Positions 23,046 through 32,020 of a stretch of DNA of 64,000 nt are shown here, piece after piece. The notes beneath the pieces were generated by a model. The model searched no databases and had not been told where the DNA came from. It saw nothing but the letters and a program-made list of their open reading frames with translations. Every line of letters begins with the position of its first letter. Within the stretch, counting starts at the first letter, position 1. The position numbers and the translations under genes are program-made. The DNA lies in contig NZ_AWZR01000001.1 in NCBI RefSeq assembly GCF_000472505.1, positions 425,693 to 489,692 on the forward strand. Direction: 5' to 3'. This stretch comes from Luteimonas sp. J29 (GTDB lineage Bacteria > Pseudomonadota > Gammaproteobacteria > Xanthomonadales > Xanthomonadaceae).

Positions 23046-26000
23046 GGCCCGCCCGGACCGCAGGCCTGCGCTTGCCGCCGCGGCGATCGCGGCCCTCCTC
23101 ACCCTCGCCACCGGCGTCGGCGGCGTGGCCGCTGCCGTGGCCGGCGCGCTCGCCCAGCCGGCGCTGGCGCTGGCGATCCGCGCCCGCAGCGGCCTGCCGC
23201 GCCTCGACCGCGCTTCGGCGCTGCGCGACCTGCGCGCGCTGCTGGCGTTGTGGGCCGGCGCGCTGGCGGCCGCGGCCCTGCTCGCGGCCTGGCCGCTGGC
23301 CGCGCTGCTGCGCGGCGGCGGGCTGGGCGCTGCGCTCGGCCTGAGCGCGGCCGCGGGCGTGTGCGTGGTGGCGCTGTGGCGCAGCTGGCCGCTGTGGCGC
23401 TCGAGCGCGCGCGAAGGCGGGACGCTGGCCGCGCACTGGCAGGCGCTCGACACCCGCGACGCATCCGGCTGGCACGGCCTGGCCGCCGCCGCCTGCGTGG
23501 CCGCGATCCTGGGCTCGATCCTGCTGCTGGCCTGGCCCGGGCTGCTGGGGCCGCAGGCGCGCTGGGCCGTGGCCGCCGCGGCGCTCGTCGCCTGGCCGCT
23601 GCTGCACCTGCTGCTGCAGCGCCTGCCCGACCCGCCGCTGCTGGCCAGGCCCATCCCGGTGGTCGACATGGAGGGCGAGCCCTCCAGCCTCGCGCCCGCG
23701 CTCCCCGAGGGCGACCTCGACCGCGCGCTGTACGCGGCCGCGCGCGCCGGTCGCGTCGACCAGGCGCTGGCCCTGCTCGAAGCCGGCGCCGACGCCCATG
23801 CGCTGCCGCTGGAGGACGACCGCGACCAGCGCCCGCTCGCGGTCCTCGCCGCGGTGCTGCCCGACCTGCGCCTGCTGCGCGCGCTCATCGCCGCGGGCGT
23901 GGACGTCAATGCCGCGCACGGCGGCCTCAACCCGCTGCTGGCGGCCACCCGCGACAGCTGGCACGGCCGCCCCGAGGCGGTGATGACCCTGCTCGCCAAC
24001 GGGGCCGACCCGCGCGCCGCCGACCGCGATGGCAATACCCCGCTGCACCACGCCGCGCGCAGTTCCGACCCGGGCGTGGCCGCGCTGCTGCTCGACGCGT
24101 CCGCGGCGCTCGACACCCGCAACGCAGACGGCCTCACCCCGCTGGGCGTGGCCTGCGCGGCGGGCAACTGGCGCCTGGCCCGGTTCCTGCTCGAACGCGG
24201 CGCGAAGCCCGGCGCCGAGACCGGCACCCCGGCCCTGGTGGCGGCGGCCGGCGGCGACGAGGACGATCCCGCGGGCGTGCAGCTGCTGCTCCGGCACAAG
24301 GCCAGGGTCGATGCGCGCGACCGCGACGGCCGCACCGCGCTGCACGTGGCCGCGTTCCAGGGCCACGCCGCGATCATCTCCGCGCTGCTCGACGCCGGCA
24401 GCGACGTGCACGCGCGCGACGCGGGCCAGGCCACGCCGCTGCTCGAGGCCGCGCGCGGCGGGAGCCTGGCCGCGTTCGAGGCCCTGCTCGCGGCCGGCGC
24501 CGATCCCGAGGCGGTGGATGCGCACGGCCGCCATGCCCTGCTGCTGGCGTGCGCGGCGGAGGTGCCCTCCTCGGCGCTGGTCGCGCGCCTGCTCGAACTC
24601 GGACTCGATCCCGCGCGCCGCGACCGCGACGGCCGCAGCGCGGTCGAGGTCGCCGCCGGCGCCGGCCGGTGGCGCCTGGTCGCCCTGCTCGACCCGGCCT
24701 ACGCGCTGCCGGCCAGCGTCCAGGCCGATGCCGGCGAGGCGCCGCCGGCCGACCGTGCGCCGCTGGTGCTGCTGCGCGAAGGCCTCGACGCCGGACGCTA
24801 CGAGGACCTCGAACGGGTCGCCGCGCTCGTCCCGCCGGCCGACCTCGGCGCGCTGCTCGCCACCGACGGCGAGCTGCCCACCCCGGCGCGCATCGACTGG
24901 CTGGTGGCGCAGGGCGCCGACCTCGAGGCCCGGGACGGGGACGGCGACACCGCGCTGTTCCGCCTGCTCGCGCGCGGCCCGGCGGCGGCGCCGGCCATCC
25001 AGGCGCTGCTGCGCCACGGCGCCTCGCCCGCCGGGCGCGGCGGCCTGGCCCGGTTCCTGGCCGCCTGCGTCGATGGCGACCAGGCCGGTCGCGCGCTGGA
25101 GCAGTGCGCGCTGGACCTGCTCGACGCCGGCGCGGATCCGTTCGGGCCCTCGGACGCGGGCGATCCCGCGCTGTCGCTGGCCGTGCACCTGGGCTGGGAC
25201 CGCCTGATCGACCGCCTGCTCGAGATCGGCGTCGATGCCGACGCCCGCGACGCGCGCGGCATGACCGCGCTGCACCTGGCCGCGGCGCTGGCGCGCGAGG
25301 GCGTGCTCAAGACCCTGGTCCGCCACGGCGCGGCGATCGACCTGCGCGCCCAGGATGGCCAGACCCCGCTCGGCGTCGCCCTGGCCAGCGGCCGCCGCGA
25401 CCTCGCCGACTGGCTCGACTGGCGCGGCTGGCCGCTGCCGCGGCGCATGCTGCAGCCGGCCGACCTGCCGGCCGCGGCGATGGCCGGCGACGTGGACGCG
25501 GTGCGCCGCCTGCTCGACCTCGGCCTGCCGCTGGAAGCGGTCGACGCCCAGGGCTGCACGGCCCTGCTGCGCGCCTGCGGCGGCGGGCATCGCGCGGTGG
25601 TCGACCTGCTGCTGGCGCGCGGCGCGCATCCGCAGCACGTGGCCCACACCGGCGCCACGCCGCTGTCGGCGGCGGTGAGCATGCGCCACGTTGAGATCGT
25701 CGACCGCCTGCTCGCCGCCGGTGCCCAGCTCGAACAGCGCCTGCCCGGCGAGGTCACGGTGCTGATGCTGGCGGCGGCGCTCGGCCTGCCCGAGATGTGC
25801 GCGCGGCTGATGACCGCCGGCGCCAACGTGCACGCCACCGATGCCCAGGGCCTGACCCCGCTGCACTGTGCCGCGCTGTACGGCTTTACCGCGCGCGACC
25901 GCACCCGCCTGGTGGCGCTGTTCGACACCCTGCTGCTGGCCGGCGCCGAGGTCGATGCGGTCGCCGCCGGCGGGGTGACGCCGCTGCTGCTGCTGCTCGG

Positions 26001-26316
26001 CGCGCGCGCCGAGCCGGGCTCGGCCTGCGACGAGGACGTGCTGATGGAAGTGGTCGGGCAGCTGCTCGACGAAGGCGCGAGCCTGGACGCACGCGACCCG
26101 CGCGGCTTCGGCCCGCTGCACCTGGCCGCGCTGCACGGCCTGCTGCAACTGACCCGGCGCCTGCTGCGCGCCGGCGCCGACCCCGAGGCGCGCGACGCGC
26201 TCAACCGCACGCCGCGCGAGATCGCGGTGATGCGCGGCTTCGTCGACGTCGCCCACGAATACGTCCCGGCCCCGAGCGGCGTGTCGATGGCCCGGTTCCT
26301 GCGCGACCGCGGCTGA
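23038..26316 (+). CDS. Large membrane-anchored ankyrin-repeat protein
   Basis: A 1092-residue protein. The first 200 residues contain several hydrophobic segments (such as 'AALLTLATGVGGVAAAVAGA' and 'ALWAGALAAAALLAAWPLAA'), then a long array of ankyrin repeats from about residue 230 to the C-terminus. Many units carry the TPLHxAA consensus, for example 'GNTPLHHAARSSDPGVAALL', 'GRTALHVAAFQGHAAIISAL' and 'GLTPLHCAALYGF'. It is probably an inner-membrane scaffold exposing the repeats to one side. Partner proteins are unknown. It overlaps ycgL by 8 bp. A long minus-strand open frame opposite it is a high-GC artefact. Confidence 0.9.
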   Translation: MPEARPDRRPALAAAAIAALLTLATGVGGVAAAVAGALAQPALALAIRARSGLPRLDRASALRDLRALLALWAGALAAAALLAAWPLAALLRGGGLGAALGLSAAAGVCVVALWRSWPLWRSSAREGGTLAAHWQALDTRDASGWHGLAAAACVAAILGSILLLAWPGLLGPQARWAVAAAALVAWPLLHLLLQRLPDPPLLARPIPVVDMEGEPSSLAPALPEGDLDRALYAAARAGRVDQALALLEAGADAHALPLEDDRDQRPLAVLAAVLPDLRLLRALIAAGVDVNAAHGGLNPLLAATRDSWHGRPEAVMTLLANGADPRAADRDGNTPLHHAARSSDPGVAALLLDASAALDTRNADGLTPLGVACAAGNWRLARFLLERGAKPGAETGTPALVAAAGGDEDDPAGVQLLLRHKARVDARDRDGRTALHVAAFQGHAAIISALLDAGSDVHARDAGQATPLLEAARGGSLAAFEALLAAGADPEAVDAHGRHALLLACAAEVPSSALVARLLELGLDPARRDRDGRSAVEVAAGAGRWRLVALLDPAYALPASVQADAGEAPPADRAPLVLLREGLDAGRYEDLERVAALVPPADLGALLATDGELPTPARIDWLVAQGADLEARDGDGDTALFRLLARGPAAAPAIQALLRHGASPAGRGGLARFLAACVDGDQAGRALEQCALDLLDAGADPFGPSDAGDPALSLAVHLGWDRLIDRLLEIGVDADARDARGMTALHLAAALAREGVLKTLVRHGAAIDLRAQDGQTPLGVALASGRRDLADWLDWRGWPLPRRMLQPADLPAAAMAGDVDAVRRLLDLGLPLEAVDAQGCTALLRACGGGHRAVVDLLLARGAHPQHVAHTGATPLSAAVSMRHVEIVDRLLAAGAQLEQRLPGEVTVLMLAAALGLPEMCARLMTAGANVHATDAQGLTPLHCAALYGFTARDRTRLVALFDTLLLAGAEVDAVAAGGVTPLLLLLGARAEPGSACDEDVLMEVVGQLLDEGASLDARDPRGFGPLHLAALHGLLQLTRRLLRAGADPEARDALNRTPREIAVMRGFVDVAHEYVPAPSGVSMARFLRDRG

Positions 26317-26446
26317 AGCAGGACATCACTTCGCGATGTCCCTCCATCTTGCAAAGCACCACTAGCCCGGCATCGTCGATTCTTGCCCTGCGCGCTGCCG
26401 ACGAATCGCGCTCAACCCCTGGCGATCACATGGTGCCCACGCTTTC

Positions 26447-27010
26447 ATGGTTGACTTTGCACTGTTTCAAACGCCACTAGCCCAATTTGGTCCCGATGTG
26501 GCGTCGATCTCGGCCGATGGGCCGGCTGTTGACGACCAACAGTCTTGCCAGAATCTCAAGGCAGGAAGGCCGCCGGGCTGCAGTGCGACCACTCCACCGC
26601 CATCACCTGGCATCAACGTTCCCGGCCAAGCTGCTTGGCAGGCCAGCGGATGCGGTACGGGTGGGTTGGCGAACGTCTTCTTGGACGTGGCCCTCCGCCT
26701 GGCGGCCAGCAATACGTATTCCCGTAATCTGGACGCTCCTCATCCTGGAGTCAGCTTTCTTGGTGCACGCAACTCGCACGATATGTGCTATGCGGTGGCT
26801 ACGCCTAAAGGCACATGTGACGATCAGTTCTTCACGGCCATGGGAGGCGCATGTGCAGGACACGGGACTGCATGTATGGACTGGGCCCACGCTTACCGTG
26901 GGGGTGTGGGCGTCTCCAATGCAGCCCAGAATGCGTACAACAATTCTTCGTCAAAGCGGACTTGCGCACTTTGGGCGATGGATATGCGCGACAACATGTG
27001 TCCGCAATGA
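26447..27010 (+). CDS. Phospholipase A2-like protein (putative toxin/effector)
   Basis: A 187-residue protein whose central motif 'NSHDMCYAVATPKGTCDDQF' region (about residues 109-128, with H111-D112, C114, C124, D125) fits the His-Asp catalytic dyad and disulfide pattern of prokaryotic phospholipase A2. Further cysteines (C136, C143, C173, C185) suggest an oxidising compartment. No signal peptide is evident; the N-terminal 60 residues look unstructured. The frame is open upstream only to a stop at 26363 and has no better ATG. Base composition is clearly less GC-rich than its neighbours. The lipoprotein gene follows after 13 bp. Such domains often occur as C-terminal toxins, so this could be an orphan toxin tip; activity is inferred. 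Confidence 0.65.
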   Translation: MVDFALFQTPLAQFGPDVASISADGPAVDDQQSCQNLKAGRPPGCSATTPPPSPGINVPGQAAWQASGCGTGGLANVFLDVALRLAASNTYSRNLDAPHPGVSFLGARNSHDMCYAVATPKGTCDDQFFTAMGGACAGHGTACMDWAHAYRGGVGVSNAAQNAYNNSSSKRTCALWAMDMRDNMCPQ

Positions 27011-27023
27011 GGAGGATGCCGAC

Positions 27024-27548
27024 ATGATCAGAATCAAGACGCTCGTCGTCGTTCTTCTTGTCGTCTGTATTGCAGCGTGCGGCGGGGAGAAGGTTGGTGC
27101 TGTCTCTCCTGCTACTCGCGGAGGCGACGGCCAGCCCGTGCAAGCAACGGCCCCCGCGGAGTCCAATGACCGTACTGCGTCGATGGACGGCGGACACGCG
27201 GGGCAAACCGAGTCAATCACTATTCCGAGAGAATATGTGCTCGGAAGATCGACTGTTGTCCTGGAAGGCGAAAGCTGGCGGGAACTGCTGGACAAGTTGC
27301 CGGTTTCCCAGCGGGAGATGCTGCAAGACAGGAATGCAGCCTATTTCGGTTCGCTGGAGTTTTCCGACGCGGAAGAGTGGAAGACGATGGCGCGACAAGG
27401 CTTTCCGCTGCCGGAAGACTGGATCGATGCCAGCACAATGAGCAGCGACGAGCTCAAGCGCATGGCCGAGCGAGGCAGTACGAAGGCACGGATGCTGTAT
27501 GCGGATCGCATGATCGACGAGGCAATTGGGCACCTGCCGGTGCGGTAG
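27024..27548 (+). CDS. Lipoprotein, truncated by an in-frame amber codon (possible immunity protein)
   Basis: A 174-residue product with a lipoprotein signal peptide ('LVVVLLVVCIAAC', lipobox IAAC, C19). AGGAGG precedes the ATG by 8 bases, and the gene starts 13 bp after the PLA2-like gene. The second half is helical and polar, ending '...IGHLPVR' at TAG (27546-27548). Reading continues in the same frame for 100 more sense codons to a TGA at 27849-27851, so the gene was probably 275 codons long. A periplasmic lipoprotein beside a phospholipase is what an immunity protein to a lipase effector would look like, but no homology was recognised. Confidence 0.6.
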   Translation: MIRIKTLVVVLLVVCIAACGGEKVGAVSPATRGGDGQPVQATAPAESNDRTASMDGGHAGQTESITIPREYVLGRSTVVLEGESWRELLDKLPVSQREMLQDRNAAYFGSLEFSDAEEWKTMARQGFPLPEDWIDASTMSSDELKRMAERGSTKARMLYADRMIDEAIGHLPVR

Positions 27549-27851
27549 CGCGATCCCGGGGCCTACGACCACGGCCCTGGTGGTGCCGCCGCAATCCAGG
27601 CCTACATCGAGGTCGGGCGGCTGGTCGATTCCACCTCCAGTCCGTTCGCATCTTATGTCGGTGGCCGTCTTCGGTATTCGCTGGATGTACCGGCTTCTCG
27701 CGAGGCGATCGCAGGGGCAATGTTTGCAGCGTCCCAACGAGGGGATGCGCGGGCGGCGGCGATGCTCGAGAGGTTCGTGGCGGACAATCCGGGCATGGAT
27801 GTCGGCAGCATCGTGGCTGCCTATCAGGCGCTGAAGGCCAAAGGCGATTGA
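27549..27851 (+). pseudogene. 3' part of the amber-interrupted lipoprotein gene
   Basis: Directly after the TAG, in the same frame, 100 codons encode a helical stretch containing 'AAIQAYIEVGRLVDS', 'GDARAAAMLERFVADNPGMD' and the end 'AAYQALKAKGD'. There is no ATG near its beginning and no ribosome-binding site, so it is not an independent gene. The codon choice (GC at third positions) looks like real coding sequence. The simplest reading is a single nonsense mutation (for example CAG to TAG); readthrough by a suppressor tRNA or a sequencing error are alternatives. Confidence 0.6.
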
Positions 27852-28076
27852 AGTTCGCCCGCCTTTCCTCTTCTGGCAGCCCATGGGACCCTCCGGATCC
27901 AATTGCCGGCTCGTTCCTGTTGGCGAGCGATCTCTGTGATCTGCGAGCGGATATTTCGCGGGAAGCATTCGTCCGGCAGCCCCCCGGGATGAGCGCGGAT
28001 GGCCCCCCGGGCCGGAGGCCCCGGGCGACCCGGACGCGGCTATGATCGGTCCGGGTGGCGGCGGGGAGGATGCGCG

Positions 28077-29012
28077 ATGCAGGGGAAGGCAAGGTCCGCC
28101 TGGTGGCGGGGACTGGCATGCGCGCTGGCGCTGCTGGTGGCGTGGGCGCCGGCTGCGCAGGCGCAACGCGGGAAGGACGCGCCGGACGATTCGGGCGTCG
28201 AGGCGAGCATGCTGGTGACCGGCAAGGTCACGATCCGGGCCGATGGCACGGTCGGGGAATGGAGCATCGACCAGCGCGAGGCGTTGCCCGCGGCGGTGGT
28301 CAACGTCATCGACGCCGCGGCGCCGGGATGGCGCTTCGAGCCGATCCTCCTCGACGGCAAGCCCGTCGCCGCAAGGGCGACGATGAGCCTGCGCCTGGTC
28401 GCCGAGCCCGAGGGCGACCGCCGGTTCCGGGTGGTGATCCGCCACGCCTACTTCGGGCGCGACGCGCTGGCCGCCGTCGGCCGGCTGCGCGAGCGCACGT
28501 CCCGGGCGGAAGAGGACGAAGGCAGCGAATGGCTGCTCCCGTTGCGACTCACCCCGCCGCCCTATCCGGAGGCGGCGGCGCGCAGCGGCGTGCAGGGCAC
28601 GGTCTATCTGGTGCTGCTCGTCGACCGTAAGGGAAGCGTGCGCGACTCCATCGCCGAGCAGGTGAACCTGCGCGTCTGGAGCAGCATGCGCGAGCTCGAG
28701 CGCCTGCGGAAGATGCTGGGCCTGGCGGCGGTGGAGGCCAGCCGCCGGTGGCGCTTTCAGCCGCCCACGCGTGGCGAGCACGCGGACGCGGAACAGTGGA
28801 CGGTGCGGGTGCCCGTCGAGTTCCGGCTGATGGGCGACCAGGGCCCGGAGTACGGCAAGTGGCAGGTCTATGTCCCGGGGCCGCGCACGCGCGCGCCGTG
28901 GATCATCGAGGGCATGGACGACATCGACCTCGTGCCCGACACGCTGGTCGCCGGTGGCGTCTACCAGGCAGGCATGGCCCGCAGGATGCTCGGCCAGCTG
29001 CAGGGCAACTGA
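28077..29012 (+). CDS. Exported protein with a TonB C-terminal-like domain
   Basis: A 311-residue protein with a Sec signal peptide ending near 'APAAQAQ' and, at about residues 165-260, a TonB C-terminal fold: 'PPYPEAAARSGVQGTVYLVLLVDRKGSV' region followed by 'AVEASRRWRFQPP'. No transmembrane anchor or proline-rich stalk as in TonB is present, so it is a periplasmic relative rather than an energy transducer. GGAGGA lies 6 bases before the ATG. It stands alone, converging with the GAF gene 7 bp away. Role unknown. Confidence 0.75.
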   Translation: MQGKARSAWWRGLACALALLVAWAPAAQAQRGKDAPDDSGVEASMLVTGKVTIRADGTVGEWSIDQREALPAAVVNVIDAAAPGWRFEPILLDGKPVAARATMSLRLVAEPEGDRRFRVVIRHAYFGRDALAAVGRLRERTSRAEEDEGSEWLLPLRLTPPPYPEAAARSGVQGTVYLVLLVDRKGSVRDSIAEQVNLRVWSSMRELERLRKMLGLAAVEASRRWRFQPPTRGEHADAEQWTVRVPVEFRLMGDQGPEYGKWQVYVPGPRTRAPWIIEGMDDIDLVPDTLVAGGVYQAGMARRMLGQLQGN

Positions 29013-29019
29013 AGGGCGT

Positions 29020-29559
29020 TCATGGGCGCCCGGCGGCGGCCAGCGCCTCCAGCCGGCGCGCGCCGCGGTCGGCGATCGCCTGCAGCGCGTGTTCGTGGTC
29101 CAGCGAGTAGAAGTCGGGCGCGGGGTGCTCGCTGTCGAGCACGCCGTGGAATGCGTCGCCGAACTGGATCGGCACCGCCAGTTCCGACAGGTTCGCCTGG
29201 TCGTCGGGCACGTAGCGCGGGTCGAAGCGCGCGTCGCCGGTGCGCTGCGGCAGGCGCAGCCGGGCGCAGCGGCCGACGATGCCCTGGCCGACGGCCAGCG
29301 TGAGCCGCGACTCGAGCACCCGGCTGGCGGCGCGCTTGGGTCCCCAGGCCGCCTGCTGGGTGAGGGTGGTGCCGCAGGGGTCGCGCAGGTAGACGACCGC
29401 GTCCGCCAGGTCGAGTTCCTTGCCGGCGAAGCCGCACAGGGTCCACGCCACGTCGGCGGGCGTGGTGGCGTGCGCGAGCAGGGTGTCGAGGGCGTCCAGG
29501 CGCGCCTGCGCGTTGGCGAGGAAGGCGGCGGCGGTGCGCGACACCACGGCAGGGTCCAC
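29020..29559 (-). CDS. GAF domain-containing protein
   Basis: A 179-residue cytosolic protein starting with GTG and consisting of one GAF domain ('LTLAVGQGIVGRCARLR', 'NLSELAVPIQFGDAFHGVLD', 'FYSLDHEHALQAIADRGARR'). It resembles stand-alone GAF proteins that sense small molecules or act as methionine-sulfoxide-reductase-like fRMsr, but the cysteine pattern of fRMsr is not evident. It ends 7 bp from the TonB-like gene, and its 5' end is 160 bp downstream of rho. Confidence 0.75.
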   Translation of the reverse strand: MDPAVVSRTAAAFLANAQARLDALDTLLAHATTPADVAWTLCGFAGKELDLADAVVYLRDPCGTTLTQQAAWGPKRAASRVLESRLTLAVGQGIVGRCARLRLPQRTGDARFDPRYVPDDQANLSELAVPIQFGDAFHGVLDSEHPAPDFYSLDHEHALQAIADRGARRLEALAAAGRP

Positions 29560-29660
29560 GACGGGCCGGCGCGGGCGCCGTTGCCCGGAAGCGCCATGGT
29601 GCGACCGGGCGGCGCGTGAAGTCCAGAACGCCGGTCACACGGCCGCGACCGGGACAACGG

Positions 29661-29685
29661 AAAAGCCCCGCGTGCGCGGGGCTTT
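29661..29685 (-). terminator. Intrinsic terminator of rho
   Basis: A perfect 11-bp stem (AAAGCCCCGCG against CGCGGGGCTTT) with a 2-base loop follows the rho stop codon on the minus strand and is succeeded by a short T-run (CTTTT). Confidence 0.8.
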
Positions 29686-29718
29686 CCATCGTGCCATCGT
29701 GCCGGGCCGGATCGGGCC

Positions 29719-31455
29719 TCAGCGCTTCATCGAGGCGAAGAACTCGTCGTTGGACTTCGTGCTCTTCATCTTGTCGAGCAGGAATTCCATCGCCGCGATC
29801 TCGTCCATCGGGTGCAGCAGCTTGCGCAGGATCCAGATCTTCTGCAGCAGCTCCGGCTCGATCAGCAGGTCCTCGCGGCGGGTGCCGGAGAGGTTGACCG
29901 CGATCGCCGGGTACACGCGCTTCTCGGCGATGCGGCGGTCCAGGTGCACTTCGGAGTTGCCGGTGCCCTTGAACTCCTCGTAGATCACCTTGTCCATCGC
30001 GCTGCCGGTGTCGACCAGGGCGGTGGCGATGATGGTCAGCGAGCCGCCCTCCTCGACGTTGCGCGCGGCGCCGAAGAAGCGCTTCGGGCGGTGCAGGGCG
30101 TTGGCGTCGACGCCGCCGGTGAGCACCTTGCCCGAGGACGGCACCACGTTGTTGTAGGCGCGGGCCAGGCGGGTGATCGAGTCGAGCAGGATCACCACGT
30201 CCTTCTTGTGCTCGACCAGGCGCTTGGCGCGCTCGATCACCATCTCGGCGACCTGCACGTGGCGCGCGGCGGGCTCGTCGAAGGTCGAGGACACGACCTC
30301 GCCGCGCACGGTGCGCTGCATCTCGGTCACTTCCTCGGGGCGCTCGTCCACCAGCAGCACGATCAGGTGCACTTCCGGGTGGTTGGTGGTGATCGCGGTC
30401 GCGATCTGCTGCATGAGCATGGTCTTGCCGGCCTTGGGCGGCGAGACGATCAGCGAGCGCTGGCCCTTGCCCTGCGGCGCCATCAGGTCGAGGATGCGGC
30501 CGGCGATGTCCTCGGAGGAGCCGTCGCCGCGCTCGAGCTTGAAGCGCTTGCGCGGGAACAGCGGGGTCAGGTTCTCGAACAGCACCTTGCCCTTGCTGGC
30601 TTCCGGCGGCTCGCCGTTGATGGTGTCGACCACGTTGAGCGCGAAGTAGCGCTCGCCGTCCTTCGGCCAGCGGATGCGGCCGGACAGGTGGTCGCCGGTG
30701 CGCAGGTTGAAGCGGCGGATCTGGCTGGGCGAGATGTAGACGTCGTCCGGGCCGGCCAGGTAGCTGGCCTCGGCGCCGCGCAGGAAGCCGAAGCCGTCGG
30801 GCAGGATCTCCAGCACGCCGTCGGCCTGCACGCCCTCGCTGGTGCGGGTGAGCACCTTGAGCAGGGCGAAGATCACGTCCTGCTTGCGGGCGCGGGCCAC
30901 GCCTTCGATGTTGAGCTGCTCGGCGATGTCGAGCAGCTTGTGCGCCGGCATCCGCTTCAGGTCGCCCAGCGTGTACTGCGGGAAGCCCTCGGGGATGCTC
31001 GGCGGCGGCAGGCGGTGCGCCTGCTGGTCGCCGTTGCCGTCGTCCTGGGGCAGGCCGCTGTCGCGGTGGCGGTCGCGCTGGCGGTCGCGGCGGTTGCGGA
31101 AGCGGTCGCGGCGGCTGCCGCCCGCGTTGCCGCCGGGGTTGCCGTTGTTGTTGCGGTTGCCGTCATTCGGCTGCTGGCGCTGCTGCTGTCCGCCCTCGGC
31201 CTGCGCGCCTTCGCCGCCGGACTGGGCCTGCGGCTGCTGGGGCTGCGCGGCCGCCGGCGCGGGCGTCGCGGCCGGGGGGGCGGATGCGGGGGCGGGCGCG
31301 GACTCCTGCGGCCGCGGATCGGCCGGCGGCGGGGAGTCGAACAGCTTCGGGGTGTCGGCGTCGGGGGCGGACTCGGCCTTGCGGGGAGCGCGGGCGGCAG
31401 TCTTGCGCACGCGCTTGGTGGCGGTGCCGCCGTCGTCGGGGGTGTTGTCGGACAA
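29719..31455 (-). CDS. rho: Transcription termination factor Rho
   Basis: A 578-residue hexameric RNA helicase-translocase. The C-terminal 420 residues carry the Rho N-domain ('[20 protein letters not shown]'), the cold-shock-like RNA-binding fold ('LPDGFGFLR'), the Walker A 'SPPKAGKT' and the R-loop/Q-loop region. The N-terminal 160 residues are an Ala/Pro then Gln/Asn/Arg-rich disordered extension. I chose TTG at 31455 (giving [10 protein letters not shown]...), since it follows GAGG at 9 bases and no suitable ATG exists; the frame is open further upstream, so the start is the weakest part of this call. Confidence 0.93.
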   Translation of the reverse strand: MSDNTPDDGGTATKRVRKTAARAPRKAESAPDADTPKLFDSPPPADPRPQESAPAPASAPPAATPAPAAAQPQQPQAQSGGEGAQAEGGQQQRQQPNDGNRNNNGNPGGNAGGSRRDRFRNRRDRQRDRHRDSGLPQDDGNGDQQAHRLPPPSIPEGFPQYTLGDLKRMPAHKLLDIAEQLNIEGVARARKQDVIFALLKVLTRTSEGVQADGVLEILPDGFGFLRGAEASYLAGPDDVYISPSQIRRFNLRTGDHLSGRIRWPKDGERYFALNVVDTINGEPPEASKGKVLFENLTPLFPRKRFKLERGDGSSEDIAGRILDLMAPQGKGQRSLIVSPPKAGKTMLMQQIATAITTNHPEVHLIVLLVDERPEEVTEMQRTVRGEVVSSTFDEPAARHVQVAEMVIERAKRLVEHKKDVVILLDSITRLARAYNNVVPSSGKVLTGGVDANALHRPKRFFGAARNVEEGGSLTIIATALVDTGSAMDKVIYEEFKGTGNSEVHLDRRIAEKRVYPAIAVNLSGTRREDLLIEPELLQKIWILRKLLHPMDEIAAMEFLLDKMKSTKSNDEFFASMKR

Positions 31456-31693
31456 GTGCGAAATCCTCGCTAGCTGCGAGCGCCCTGGAACGGGCGGGAA
31501 GGAAAGAAACGGGAAGCGTTGCAGACGGGGTGCGGCGCGTTGGTCCACGCCGGAGACGCCAAAACTAACACCGGGCGAGGGCCACGGCAAGGGCGCCGGT
31601 GGCGCCGTTCAGCGGCCGCGCGGGGCGCCGGGGACCGCCGCGGCCCGGGGCGCCGGCGCCACGGTGGGCGAGCCGGCGCCTCGGCGTCGGGGG

Positions 31694-32020
31694 TCAGAGC
31701 GCCTTGTCGATGACCTGCGCCAGCTGGGCCTTGCCCACGGCGCCGATCTGGGTGGCCTGGACCTGGCCGTCCTTGAACAGCAGCAGCATCGGGATCGAGC
31801 GCACGTGGTAGCGCATCGCGGTGGCGCGGTTCTCGTCGACGTTGACCTTGGCGATCTTGACCCGCCCGGCGTACTCGTCGGCCAGCTCGTCCAAGGCAGG
31901 CGCGATCATCTTGCACGGCCCGCACCACGGCGCCCAGAAGTCGACCAGCACCGGCTCCGGGGACTGCAGCACGGTGGCATCGAAATCGGCGTCGGTGGCG
32001 TGGATCACGTGTTCGCTCAC
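31694..32020 (-). CDS. trxA: Thioredoxin 1
   Basis: A 108-residue cytosolic disulfide reductase with the active site '[11 protein letters not shown]' (C33, C36) and '[14 protein letters not shown]' containing the cis-proline. The start codon is GTG. It is divergent from rhlB and upstream of rho on the same strand, a neighbourhood conserved in many gammaproteobacteria. 238 bp separate it from rho, so rho probably has its own promoter. Confidence 0.97.
   Translation of the reverse strand: MSEHVIHATDADFDATVLQSPEPVLVDFWAPWCGPCKMIAPALDELADEYAGRVKIAKVNVDENRATAMRYHVRSIPMLLLFKDGQVQATQIGAVGKAQLAQVIDKAL

Noticed and set aside
22605..24434. In-frame upstream extension of the S9 peptidase by about 600 codons
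   Set aside because: The extension is compositional noise antisense to ycgL and the ankyrin gene, and a signal peptide begins exactly at 22604.
22639..26256. A very long open reading frame on the minus strand opposite the ankyrin gene
   Set aside because: It has Arg/Gln/His/Gly-rich low-complexity text without domains and mirrors the high third-position GC of the real gene; the plus strand has clear ankyrin repeats.
26357..26484. Repeated CCACTAGCCC near 26360 and 26473 as a possible target duplication around an insertion
   Set aside because: Only about ten bases match, there is no transposase or terminal inverted repeat, and the interval between them is short and featureless.
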